Shown here piece after piece: positions 13,678 through 20,766 of a DNA stretch of 22,263 nt (position 1 is its first letter; each line of letters starts with the position of its first letter). The position numbers and the translations under genes were made by a program. Below the pieces are notes generated by a model. That model was not told where the DNA came from, did no database searches, and worked only from the letters and a program-made list of their open reading frames with translations. This DNA comes from Candidatus Woesearchaeota archaeon (GTDB lineage Archaea > Nanobdellota > Nanobdellia > Woesearchaeales > JACQNA01), in NCBI GenBank assembly GCA_016203335.1, contig JACQNA010000056.1:1-22263 (forward strand), read 5' to 3'.

Positions 13678-13730
13678 CCGGCCGGTTTTCCGGTAAACAG
13701 CATCATCTCTGAAAGGAGCATCCTCTATCC

Positions 13731-14159
13731 ATGAAGACATACACGCTGCTGCTGCTCATGCTGGCAGCCTTTCTGCTGGCAACGGGGATGAAGCTCGGCA
13801 TGGAGTGGCTCTCTCTTCACTCTGAGCGGTTCGCCACATGGGTGCTCATACCATACTGCTTCATTCTACTGTTTTCCTTTCTTTGGCTCTACCTCAGTGA
13901 CGACTCTACCTGGCCCGAAACATTCCAGGCCATGGTGGTGATTTGCTTGGTGATAAGCTCAGCAGTCCACGGTGCTGTTGCCCTGAGCCAGCTTTCAAGC
14001 TTCGTGCTTTTCTGTGGCGCAGCAATCTATGCATTTCTCCTGGCGATCGCTGTTGAGATAGACCAGCTGCTTGGAAAGAAAGAGGATGCGCTTTTTATAT
14101 ACGGCGGCATCCTCTTCATCGCCCTAAGCAGCTGCATCTCCATCCGGATGTTTCTCTAA
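13731..14159 (+). CDS. multi-span membrane protein
   Basis: A 142-residue protein starting at ATG 13731. The ribosome site GAAAGGAG is rather far upstream (13711-13718). Hydrophobic segments lie at about 4-20, 35-54, 66-84, 86-105 and 120-140. Short charged loops (SDDSTWPE, EIDQLLGKKED) separate them. It is followed after 28 bases by a soluble HTH-containing protein. Function unknown. Confidence 0.7.
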   Translation: MKTYTLLLLMLAAFLLATGMKLGMEWLSLHSERFATWVLIPYCFILLFSFLWLYLSDDSTWPETFQAMVVICLVISSAVHGAVALSQLSSFVLFCGAAIYAFLLAIAVEIDQLLGKKEDALFIYGGILFIALSSCISIRMFL

Positions 14160-14187
14160 ACCGTCAAAAAGAAAGGAGATGAATAGT

Positions 14188-14730
14188 ATGTACACCCCAA
14201 AACGCACCGTTCCCGAAGCAGCGCTGGCAGCCTTCCAGCCAGAAGAGATTCCGCCGGCGCTGGAAGGGCTCACTGCAGCGCTGTTGGCAGACCTCTACCA
14301 TCTCGTCATGAAATTCGGAACAGCAGATTCCGGTGATGCCCGCGTGAAACACTTCGTGTTACATCATGAGCAGGAGCAGGCCCGTATCACTGGTTGCAGC
14401 CGTTCCGGAGTTGCACGCCTTATGGTAGCTTATGGTATGACGACGGAGCAGGGAGCGCACACCATCCCACTTCCTGATGGTTTTGTTATTTGGGACCAGC
14501 AGGTGAGTGTCAGCCACATCGAGACTATGGTAACCTCTCTCGTGGGCATGCTGATGCCCTTGCCTACCCCAGAGCACCTGAGGCGGCGTAAGCAGGTTGT
14601 CATGGGCATTCTCCGGGAGCGCGGCATCACGCTGGAGCGCATTGAACACCTCACCGTCGACGACATCACCGACATCCGCGACGAGATCAGCCGCCGGATG
14701 CAAATCAAGGAAGGAGAATCACCCTCATGA
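14188..14730 (+). CDS. soluble protein with possible helix-turn-helix
   Basis: The ATG at 14188 is preferred over ATG 14179, which overlaps the ribosome site AAAGGAG. The 180-residue protein has a helical N-terminal half, then QARITGCSRSGVARLMVAYGM at about 75-95, which fits a helix-turn-helix. A strand-rich stretch (HTIPLPDGFVIW) and a charged helical C-terminus follow (HLRRRKQVVMGILRERG). Its stop overlaps the next start (ATGA), so the two are translationally coupled. Confidence 0.6.
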   Translation: MYTPKRTVPEAALAAFQPEEIPPALEGLTAALLADLYHLVMKFGTADSGDARVKHFVLHHEQEQARITGCSRSGVARLMVAYGMTTEQGAHTIPLPDGFVIWDQQVSVSHIETMVTSLVGMLMPLPTPEHLRRRKQVVMGILRERGITLERIEHLTVDDITDIRDEISRRMQIKEGESPS

Positions 14731-15026
14731 ACATCAGAATCCAGCCGCTCACTCCGGAGCAGCAGGCGAAGTGGTTGCTCTACGGGATTGCCGTCATTGC
14801 CGCAGTCAGCATGGGCATCATCACTGCAGCGGCATTGGCAGTATCCGGCATGGAGCATCGCCACTTCTACCTGCTCTTGTGGGGCTGCGGCATCGGCGCT
14901 GCCGCCTACGGCATCCTTGACGGCCCCCTCTACCGGAGCTTCCGCCTGCACCGCAAGCTCAGGGTGTACTACCAGTTTGTTGCATGGCGCCGCGGGAGAG
15001 GGCCATTTCCACAACGGCCGTATTAA
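14727..15026 (+). CDS. small two-helix membrane protein
   Basis: A 99-residue protein starting at ATG 14727, overlapping the previous stop by four bases. Its ribosome site GAAGGAG lies within the upstream gene. Two membrane segments lie at about 15-40 and 46-65. The C-terminus is Arg-rich (WRRGRGPFPQRPY), so it probably faces the cytoplasm. Confidence 0.65.
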   Translation: MNIRIQPLTPEQQAKWLLYGIAVIAAVSMGIITAAALAVSGMEHRHFYLLLWGCGIGAAAYGILDGPLYRSFRLHRKLRVYYQFVAWRRGRGPFPQRPY

Positions 15027-15041
15027 CATGAAGAGGGGACC

Positions 15042-15161
15042 ATGATCCGTCTGAAAACCATCGCAGCCGACATCCGTGATTTCGTTCCACAGACGCTCTA
15101 CGGCATCTCGCTGCTGCTGGCAGACTGGCTGCACCGGAAGCTGCGGGGAAAAGCTGGGTAA
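15042..15161 (+). CDS. 39-residue basic peptide
   Basis: A frame with ATG at 15042 after AGAGGGGA and a TAA at 15159-15161. It fits exactly between the genes at 14727 and 15194. The product is amphipathic and basic (IRLKTIAADIRDFV...LHRKLRGKAG) and could associate with a membrane surface. It is short, so the call rests on the ribosome site and close packing. Confidence 0.5.
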   Translation: MIRLKTIAADIRDFVPQTLYGISLLLADWLHRKLRGKAG

Positions 15162-15193
15162 ACCGTCCCATCACCATCAGAAAGGAGAGAGTC

Positions 15194-15649
15194 ATGCCGA
15201 CATGGCTGGACGTCATAACGACCGAGCTCAGCAGCATAGAGCCGGGAGCAGTAGCCGAGCCGGAGAGCGAATTGAAGCAGGGAGATATTGTTGTCGGTGA
15301 TGTCCCTGACGACCTGAAACAATTCTTTGGGCTCAGTAAAAGATGGATGATGAAGGCTGAACAGGAGGAAGATGTCGCCACAGCGCAGCGCGCCAGCAAT
15401 CCAGAGCAGACGAATCAGCACATTGAAGAAGCAACGAAGCTTTGGAAAAAAGCAAAAACCCTCAGGGAAATCTTCTGGATTTCCATCAAAGACGCCTTCA
15501 GCCTGTGGGGGAAAGAATCCATTGGCGTCCGGAAGGGATGGAAAGTGGTATGGAGCGAGGAGAGGCAGGAACGTCGGGTGATCATCGTTCGCGGTACCAT
15601 CAGCGAATTGCCCACGACCGGGCAGGCGGCTCCAAAAGACGTTCAGTGA
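15194..15649 (+). CDS. hypothetical soluble protein
   Basis: A 151-residue protein starting at ATG 15194 with ribosome site GAAAGGAGAG. It has an acidic N-terminal third (SSIEPGAVAEPESELKQGD) and a long charged helical middle (about 50-95). The C-terminal strand segment (GWKVVWSEERQERRVIIVRG) resembles a beta-hairpin. No membrane segment or known motif is present. Confidence 0.6.
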   Translation: MPTWLDVITTELSSIEPGAVAEPESELKQGDIVVGDVPDDLKQFFGLSKRWMMKAEQEEDVATAQRASNPEQTNQHIEEATKLWKKAKTLREIFWISIKDAFSLWGKESIGVRKGWKVVWSEERQERRVIIVRGTISELPTTGQAAPKDVQ

Positions 15650-15701
15650 TTCTGCTTGCCATGCGCTCGAAGTTCGGCCACACAACAAGAGGAGGGCACG
15701 A

Positions 15702-16088
15702 GTGAACCAAAACCGCAAACCGCCGGAAGAAAAAAAGCAGAAGAAGCAGCGCTACTACATCAAGCACCGCCGGAAGAGAGGCAACGGCAGCGTGTGGAAC
15801 ATGCCTCCCATCGCAACAAAACCAGGCCAATTCACGACATTCCTCAGAAAGCAGAGGGAGAGAGCCATGCGCGTACCAGAGCAGAGCAGGCAGGGCAGGC
15901 ACGGTCACGCAAAGCGCGAGGAAACGGAACCGCCGGAAACACCAGGGCAGCCCGGGAAACCACGACCGAAGAAAGCAAAAGCAGGGAAAAAAGGGGCAGA
16001 CGAAAAAAAGAAGAAGACGGATCACGTCGTACGCACATCGCAGCTGCGGCGTGCACAGCGGAAAACGCACCGGAACGATCCGTCCTGA
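15702..16088 (+). CDS. very basic Lys/Arg/Pro-rich protein
   Basis: The start is GTG 15702 after AAGAGGAGG. The 128-residue product is dominated by Lys, Arg, Glu and Pro (RKPPEEKKQKKQR, KHRRKRG, PGKPRPKKAKAGKK, ADEKKKKTD) and is probably disordered and nucleic-acid binding. The region is also open in a second frame, continuous with the IS110-like gene, but the ribosome site supports this one. It lies 77 bases upstream of the IS110-like gene, so the two may work together. Confidence 0.5.
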   Translation: MNQNRKPPEEKKQKKQRYYIKHRRKRGNGSVWNMPPIATKPGQFTTFLRKQRERAMRVPEQSRQGRHGHAKREETEPPETPGQPGKPRPKKAKAGKKGADEKKKKTDHVVRTSQLRRAQRKTHRNDPS

Positions 16089-16165
16089 ACAATCCATTCC
16101 TGGCGTTCCCAGTGTTCAAATGCACATCAACACCATCTCATGTGCACCAACGAGAGGAGTTTTCC

Positions 16166-17140
16166 ATGGGACATACTATAGATAATGGCAATGGTGCAGG
16201 CAACCGCGCTGAGCACAGCGAGCAGTCCGCATTCAGGACACCGCTGGTAGTATTGAGTGATGCTGCAAGGGCAATTGAGCGCATGCGCATTATGGCACAG
16301 GTCCGCCTCAAGCATCTCCAACGCCGCGGCAATGCCTGCAGCTATACTGCTGAGCTGCTTGCGCGTGCGCAGGCTCTTGAAACCTGGGTAGACAAAACCC
16401 TGGCGGATCTTGTCCACCACCATCCTGCTGCTCCCTGGTTCAGCAGGGTGAAGGGCACTGGCGGAGAGGCAATCGGAAAGGTTCTTGGCTACATCCAGGC
16501 GTTCGGGAGATTTTACCCGCCCGGCGACAAGATGATCCCCGGTTATGTCGCCCGGGAGCCGGTTGCTGTCCTCATGCCAGCGGATGGCAATCCAGACAAG
16601 CTCGAGGAGAGGCAGATGGTCTGGGTAGAGGGCATTGAGCGATTTACCACTCCATCAAAGCTCCGGAAGTATGCCGGGCTTGTTCCTGAACAGCAGCGGG
16701 CAGCCGGAAGAATATCTTCATTCAACACAGATCTGCGGGTGATGCTGTTCCGGCTCGGCGTGAGCCTGCTCCGGGCAAACGGGAAATATGCCGGCTTTTA
16801 TGGTGAGTACAAAAGCAGGCTCTCTGGCCGTGAGGGCATCAAGGTCATCCCGACGCCAAAGGGCAGATGGTGTCCGTCGTGCGGGGAAAGCAAGAGCGTC
16901 AAGAACGCAAGGCATTGCCCGGACTGCGGCAGCGAACTCTCTCTCAAAACAGAACCAGAGGGGGTGATGTACCAGGGGCATCTGCACCTCATGGCGCACC
17001 GGAGGATGATGCAGCTGTTCCTGGACCATCTTTGGGTGGTCTGGCGCGGGGCACTGGCTCTTCCTCTTCGCGATCCATATCCCATCGAATATCTTGGGCA
17101 CTCCCGGTTTATCTTGCCCTGGGATATGGTGGACAAGTGA
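16166..17140 (+). CDS. IS110-type transposase-derived protein with zinc ribbon, lacking DEDD domain
   Basis: The start is ATG 16166 with ribosome site GAGAGGAG. The frame is open further upstream, but that part overlaps another gene. The 324-residue protein matches the C-terminal half of IS110 transposases (Transposase_20). It has a helix-hairpin-helix-like segment (VKGTGGEAIGKVLGYI, about 95-110), FTTPSKLRKYAGLVP at about 160-174 and GRISSFNTDLRVMLF at about 181-195. The N-terminal RuvC-like DEDD domain of IS110 enzymes is missing. The place of the usual Ser-Gly reads RAAG, so the catalytic serine also seems lost. A zinc ribbon follows (C236, C239, C251, C254), then a helix HLHLMAHRRMMQLFLDHLW. 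It is probably a domesticated DNA- or RNA-binding protein rather than an active transposase. The stop codon lies in the first unit of a tandem repeat array. Confidence 0.75.
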   Translation: MGHTIDNGNGAGNRAEHSEQSAFRTPLVVLSDAARAIERMRIMAQVRLKHLQRRGNACSYTAELLARAQALETWVDKTLADLVHHHPAAPWFSRVKGTGGEAIGKVLGYIQAFGRFYPPGDKMIPGYVAREPVAVLMPADGNPDKLEERQMVWVEGIERFTTPSKLRKYAGLVPEQQRAAGRISSFNTDLRVMLFRLGVSLLRANGKYAGFYGEYKSRLSGREGIKVIPTPKGRWCPSCGESKSVKNARHCPDCGSELSLKTEPEGVMYQGHLHLMAHRRMMQLFLDHLWVVWRGALALPLRDPYPIEYLGHSRFILPWDMVDK

Positions 17141-17613
17141 GCCGAAGAAGACAAGAAATCCACAACAAGCGAGCGAGCCAAGTGAGGTGAGAAACCCAAG
17201 AGCAGCGAGCGGGAGCCAGCACTGGCGAGGAGCCCAAAGCTGGTGAGCGAGCCGACATGGTCGAGAACCCCGTAAGGAGGGAGCGAACCATTCAAAAAGA
17301 GAAATCCGGCAACAACGAGTGAGCCATTGATTGAGAGAAACCCAGAAAAATGGAGCGAGCTGACAAACCGGAGAAGCCCGTGCGAGATGAGCGAGCCAAA
17401 CTCAAGGAGAAACCCGAAAAAGCCAAGCGAGCCGATGGCTGCAAGAAACCCACCAGAGCGGAGCGAGCCATGACGGAGAAGAAACCCGTGAAGAACGAGC
17501 GGGCCAAGAGGCTGGAGAAGCCCAAGCAACGAGAGTGAGCCAGACTGTGTGAGGAGCCCAAAGCTGGTGAGCGAGCCGCAGAATGCGAGAACCCCAAGAA
17601 ATATGAGCGCTGC
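17135..17613 (+). repeat. 36-bp tandem array made of two 18-bp half units, 13 copies
   Basis: The pattern GAGCGAGCC-N9-GAGAAACCC-N9 repeats from the stop codon of the IS110-like gene to 17,613. Constant 9-mers vary slightly (GAGTGAGCC, GAGCGGGCC, GAGAAGCCC, GAGAACCCC), while the 9-base spacers differ almost everywhere. The distance from the first to the last constant block is 470 bases, that is 13 times 36 plus a single 2-base insertion near 17,185. A longer block is duplicated (about 17,189-17,215 and 17,549-17,575). On the + strand the constant blocks read ERA and EKP in one frame. Purines occupy about 82, 70 and 59 percent of spacer codon positions 1, 2 and 3 in that frame, a coding-like gradient. 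That frame has five TGA stops and the 2-base shift, so it is decayed or recoded. It is not a CRISPR array. Confidence 0.9.
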
Positions 17614-17655
17614 CAGCGAATGCCAGCTCACCACTCACCGGAAAGGAGAAAAACA

Positions 17656-18009
17656 GTGTGCACAAAAGTCCTGATCGTTGAAGACGAGGAAGGATTGTAC
17701 CTGGTCATGTGGAGGCGGACGCTGGGCGATGCTGCAGTGACCCTGCTCAGCGCACCCTCTATCGCAGAAGCCAGGCAGCTGTTCGCGGCAAACCCGGACA
17801 TCGCAGCCATTGCCGTGGACGCCTGCGTTCCCGGAAGGGAGCCGAATACTCTGTCTTTGGTGCAGGAGTTCCGGCAAACCTTCCATGGCCCGATGATTGC
17901 CATCTCCGGCAATGAGGATTACCGGCAGCAGCTCATCCAGGCAGGCTGCAGCCACGAATGCTCAAAGCATCTGCTGCCGAAAACGCTCCGCGAGGTTCTC
18001 AACATCTGA
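17656..18009 (+). CDS. stand-alone receiver (response-regulator) domain protein
   Basis: The start is GTG 17656 after AAAGGAG. The 117 residues make one receiver domain: strand KVLIVEDEEG with acidic pair E9/D10, phospho-acceptor D55 in IAAIAVDACVPG, S84 in MIAISGN at the switch position, and K94 (CSKHLL) as the candidate conserved lysine. There is no output domain, so it would signal by protein contact. No histidine kinase is present in the window. The frame continues upstream without a stop through the last repeat units, to a TGA near 17,531. A short N-terminal extension from the array therefore cannot be excluded. Confidence 0.8.
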   Translation: MCTKVLIVEDEEGLYLVMWRRTLGDAAVTLLSAPSIAEARQLFAANPDIAAIAVDACVPGREPNTLSLVQEFRQTFHGPMIAISGNEDYRQQLIQAGCSHECSKHLLPKTLREVLNI

Positions 18010-18056
18010 CTGTCGGCGCTCAACCGCTTCTCAACATGGTATCGGGGGAACCACAC

Positions 18057-18396
18057 ATGGGAAAAACGATCAGCAGTAACAACCACCAGCGGGAATTCAG
18101 GCCGCTCAACGCGCTTCGGGAGATGCTTATCCGGTGCCGCTGCCACACGCTGCCCAAAGTGCAGAAGGCAGGTCACTGTTGCCGACTCTGAGCCATTCCT
18201 CAGGCCGGCGCAGCAGTTTCGTGGCAAGACAGCAGTATGGATTCCGCGGCACTGCACTGCCTGCAGCTACAAAGGGCATGCCTTGTTCCGGGCAAGCCTG
18301 CTGAACCCGCAGGAGCTGGCAACGCTCGCGCAGCAAGGCGGGACTCCAGCTCAGCAGCACCGAGAACCAGCAGCGAAGAAGAAAAAGCAGGCGTAG
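18057..18396 (+). CDS. zinc-ribbon protein with a +1 frameshift
   Basis: Translation probably starts at ATG 18057 after GGGGGA. That frame gives MGKTISSNNHQREFRPLNAL and is GC3-rich up to about 18,150, then runs to a TGA soon after. From about 18,150 the +1 frame becomes clearly coding. It holds CPKC (near 18,151-18,162) and CTAC about 35 residues later, a CxxC...CxxC zinc ribbon, then a helix (LLNPQELATLAQQ) and a Lys-rich tail ending at TAG 18394-18396. That frame has no usable start of its own. Removing one base around 18,140-18,170 (for example at CTGCCCAAAG) joins the two. This could be programmed frameshifting, a true mutation or a sequencing error. Confidence 0.55.
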
Positions 18397-18452
18397 GGCT
18401 AGGCATTTGGCATGGCGCTATTGCCATAAGAAAAAAGAGGAGGTACTGCACA

Positions 18453-19286
18453 ATGCTTTTCGACATATGGTATCTCGAGCCGGACGACCCCCGACAAATC
18501 TCAGTCTCGGCGCTCGCCGTAACCCCGGGCGTCATCTGCCTCTTCGACGACACCGGAGACGGCATCTACTCCTGGGAAGACTTGCTCGAACACGATCTGG
18601 CGGTTCTGCAGGAGGTGCGGTCACTCGACAGTACGAGCGCATACCAGGCCGCGTGTGACCAATATGAACAGCTCCTCGCAGAAAGACACGCGACCGTGCC
18701 GACCACGGCGACCTGCATACGGACGCTTCTCGCGAGGGACATGGCGGAACGCTACCCATCCGTCGCTGAATTCGGCTTCGACCTCGGCGTTGTTCTCCTG
18801 CCGCAACCGGGGGAAACGACGCTCCTCCAAGGGGGAATGGCAACCTATGCCCTTTTCCCGAGGGAACATTCAAAACAGCAGAGGAAAACGCACGCATGGC
18901 CGTTCGAGCCCGCCCCCTGCCTGATGACCATCCCCGCCCCGCTGGACGACAGCGCCTTCTGGGGAATGGTCGCTTCCGGTGCAGGAGAAACTCTCGGGAG
19001 AAACGAACTCATGCTCACCATAAGCGATGGCGAGCAGGCAGTATGGGCGCGAAGAAAAGAAGCGCTCACAGAAATTCTCAAGTCCCTCCCGCTGATGTCC
19101 TTTTTCGTGAGCCGCCTGAAACACCTGTTCCTTTCCCACGCACTCAACAATCTGGGCGCATGGGCAAACAGCAAGCTCGGCGGCGGGGAAAAGTCCGTCG
19201 TCAGCCTCAGCGCAGAAACGGCATTCGAATTCGGCCCAGGTGAAAGGGTGACCATCACCCCGGCACCATTTACCCAACTCAACTAG
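18453..19286 (+). CDS. hypothetical protein, possibly PP2C-like
   Basis: A 277-residue soluble protein starting at ATG 18453 after GAGGAGG. An upstream extension of the frame overlaps the zinc-ribbon gene and is not supported. Near residue 28 VICLFDDTGDG and near 188 NELMLTISDG have the flavour of the metal-binding motifs of PP2C phosphatases (xxDG and SDG). TTLLQGGMATYALF could be the central strand pair. The same DDTGDG segment also resembles a calcium loop. The match is loose and the catalytic aspartates cannot be verified. Codon use looks richer in ACG, CGC and TCG than in neighbouring genes, hinting at a separate origin. It sits two genes after the receiver-domain protein. Confidence 0.6.
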   Translation: MLFDIWYLEPDDPRQISVSALAVTPGVICLFDDTGDGIYSWEDLLEHDLAVLQEVRSLDSTSAYQAACDQYEQLLAERHATVPTTATCIRTLLARDMAERYPSVAEFGFDLGVVLLPQPGETTLLQGGMATYALFPREHSKQQRKTHAWPFEPAPCLMTIPAPLDDSAFWGMVASGAGETLGRNELMLTISDGEQAVWARRKEALTEILKSLPLMSFFVSRLKHLFLSHALNNLGAWANSKLGGGEKSVVSLSAETAFEFGPGERVTITPAPFTQLN

Positions 19287-19324
19287 ATCACCCATCACAC
19301 AAATCACACAGAAAGGAATTGCCC

Positions 19325-19816
19325 ATGGTAACCATCCCGCAGTGGCTGATTGAGCTGGGAGCGATTTTGCCTGTCCCGCAGCCGGAGTTTCAGCAGATCG
19401 TCGCTGAGCTGAACAATGCCGGCGTTGATCTCTTCCGGTTCGGGCATGCCCTGATGTATTACCTGCTGGATCCGGACAGTACGTGGATAGCGCAGCCTGT
19501 CTACACTCCTCTGCAGCAGAAGATCATGAACCAGCATATCCTCTCTCTGCATCGGAAAGCGATGGCCGGGGGGATCACTGCTGAAGAAATCAACCGCAAG
19601 ATTGATGCGATGCTGGCTGACGCGACAGTGGCTGGCAAACCATCCGACAGCACCATTGCTGCTATCGCCGCGTACCGCACCCCGGAAACCCTAGCGAGAC
19701 ATCTCCTTTCTATTGTGGAATCGGAGGAAAACCAAGTCGTGCGTAAGCAGGCGCTGGCAAAGCTGCTGATGCACCTGCTGCGGGAGGAGAAGCTGAAGGT
19801 TCCTGTTCCGGCGTGA
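19325..19816 (+). CDS. hypothetical helical protein
   Basis: The start is ATG 19325 with ribosome site GAAAGGAA. A TTG six bases upstream is less likely. The 163-residue protein is mostly helical, with amphipathic segments (PEFQQIVAELNNAGVDLF, VVRKQALAKLLMHLLREEKL) and a flexible middle. There is no signal peptide or membrane span. Function unknown. A 114-base gap with a small hairpin (GCAGCA/TGCTGC near 19,896-19,910) follows. Confidence 0.65.
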   Translation: MVTIPQWLIELGAILPVPQPEFQQIVAELNNAGVDLFRFGHALMYYLLDPDSTWIAQPVYTPLQQKIMNQHILSLHRKAMAGGITAEEINRKIDAMLADATVAGKPSDSTIAAIAAYRTPETLARHLLSIVESEENQVVRKQALAKLLMHLLREEKLKVPVPA

Positions 19817-19930
19817 TCCTGCTCAGCCAGCCAGCAGATCAGCCCGCGCTCTGTTTCGTTGTCGAATCAATCTGACATGTGGTACACCAACCACGCAGCA
19901 TAATGCTGCACAACAGAAAGTGAGCTCACC

Positions 19931-20620
19931 ATGGCAGAGGAACTATCCATCAACATCAGGGAAGCGGTGGCAGCGCTTCCGGTGTGGGTGACGACTGTGT
20001 TTGATGTTGTCTTCACGTGGTATAACCGCAAGGAGAGATCACTGCTGAACCAAAGAAATACATTCATTCACTCATTCCTGACAGTTGCGGCGCAAAAGCC
20101 GCAGCTGACTGAGCACCACAGACTCCAGTATCTAAACTGGCTCCTGGAATATGCACACCGCCACCACAGCAGGACCAAGGCGGTGCGTACTGTCATCCAA
20201 AAGATTCGCGCGCTGCACGAGCAGAAGGATGGAGGAAAGGAAGTCATCCCGCCGGCAGACATTCAACAGATTGAGGAAGAGGTTTTGGAAGCAAAAAGAC
20301 AGCTCACCTCTCTGAGCACGCGGTTGGCTGGTGTTGTAACAGATCTCCAGCAACTGCAGCCGTTATCGCATACAGGTGGCGGCATCCCTTCTGACAAAGA
20401 AATATTAACGGTGCTCGAGAGAGTCAACACAGAATTCGAGCTGCTTGACCTGTGCACCACTAATATTCCTGCAGCCTTTGTCAACTACTTCGCGAACGGA
20501 AACGTCGAGGAGCAGGGTGATCAGTTCCTCAGGCTGCTCAAGGGTGCGGTCGTCAGCAGCGAGCAGCAATCGCCTGCCCCCCCTACACCTGAATCTGGCG
20601 TCGGCGAAACCACTGCCTAA
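19931..20620 (+). CDS. hypothetical coiled-coil protein
   Basis: A 229-residue protein starting at ATG 19931 with a weak ribosome site (GAAAGTGAG). Residues 1-100 are helical with aromatic and basic patches (VFTWYNRKERSLLNQRN). Residues about 109-142 form a coiled coil (IQQIEEEVLEAKRQLTSLSTRLAGVVTDL, heptad-like). A further helical domain follows and the tail is Pro/Ser rich and disordered. It is the last gene of the train, 30 bases before the terminator hairpin. Confidence 0.7.
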   Translation: MAEELSINIREAVAALPVWVTTVFDVVFTWYNRKERSLLNQRNTFIHSFLTVAAQKPQLTEHHRLQYLNWLLEYAHRHHSRTKAVRTVIQKIRALHEQKDGGKEVIPPADIQQIEEEVLEAKRQLTSLSTRLAGVVTDLQQLQPLSHTGGGIPSDKEILTVLERVNTEFELLDLCTTNIPAAFVNYFANGNVEEQGDQFLRLLKGAVVSSEQQSPAPPTPESGVGETTA

Positions 20621-20650
20621 TCCCCGCCACGTTGTTCTACCGCTGCCAAA

Positions 20651-20699
20651 GGGCTGAATGCATATTCTCTCAAGGAATATTCAGCCCTTTGTTGTTTGG
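20651..20699 (+). terminator. hairpin terminator of the + strand gene train
   Basis: GGGCTGA at 20651-20657 pairs with TCAGCCC at 20681-20687, and ATATTC (20662-20667) pairs with GAATAT (20675-20680) around a seven-base loop. The right arm runs directly into TTTGTTGTTT. It lies just after the last SD-led gene and before the TATA promoter of vapBC, so it plausibly ends the long transcript. Confidence 0.75.
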
Positions 20700-20725
20700 T
20701 ATTTTCTTTCAATATAGAAAGTAAA
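20681..20725 (+). repeat. 45-bp direct repeat, copy 1
   Basis: This segment starts with the right arm and T-tract of the terminator and continues to GAAAGTAAA. It recurs at 21435-21479 with 42 of 45 identical bases. The two copies bracket the vapBC operon. Confidence 0.9.
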
Positions 20726-20734
20726 CCGAGAAAC

Positions 20735-20743
20735 ATTTAAATA
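20735..20743 (+). promoter_or_regulatory. archaeal TATA box of vapBC
   Basis: ATTTAAATA is preceded by a purine-rich BRE-like stretch (CGAGAAAC). Its centre lies 28 bases before the ATG at 20767, which fits a leaderless or nearly leaderless archaeal transcript. No Shine-Dalgarno motif precedes the ATG. Confidence 0.75.
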
Positions 20744-20766
20744 CTAGTACATACACATACACAGGT

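Noticed and set aside
17135..17613. CRISPR array
   Set aside because: Constant blocks are only 9 bases and degenerate, spacers are 9 bases, two different motifs alternate and no cas genes are present.
16798..17634. Minus-strand open frame with GSL/GFL hexapeptide repeats
   Set aside because: It runs antisense to the IS110-like gene and the array, has no ribosome site at its GTG start, and its periodicity is simply the complement of the 18-bp repeat. Purine bias by codon position favours the + strand.
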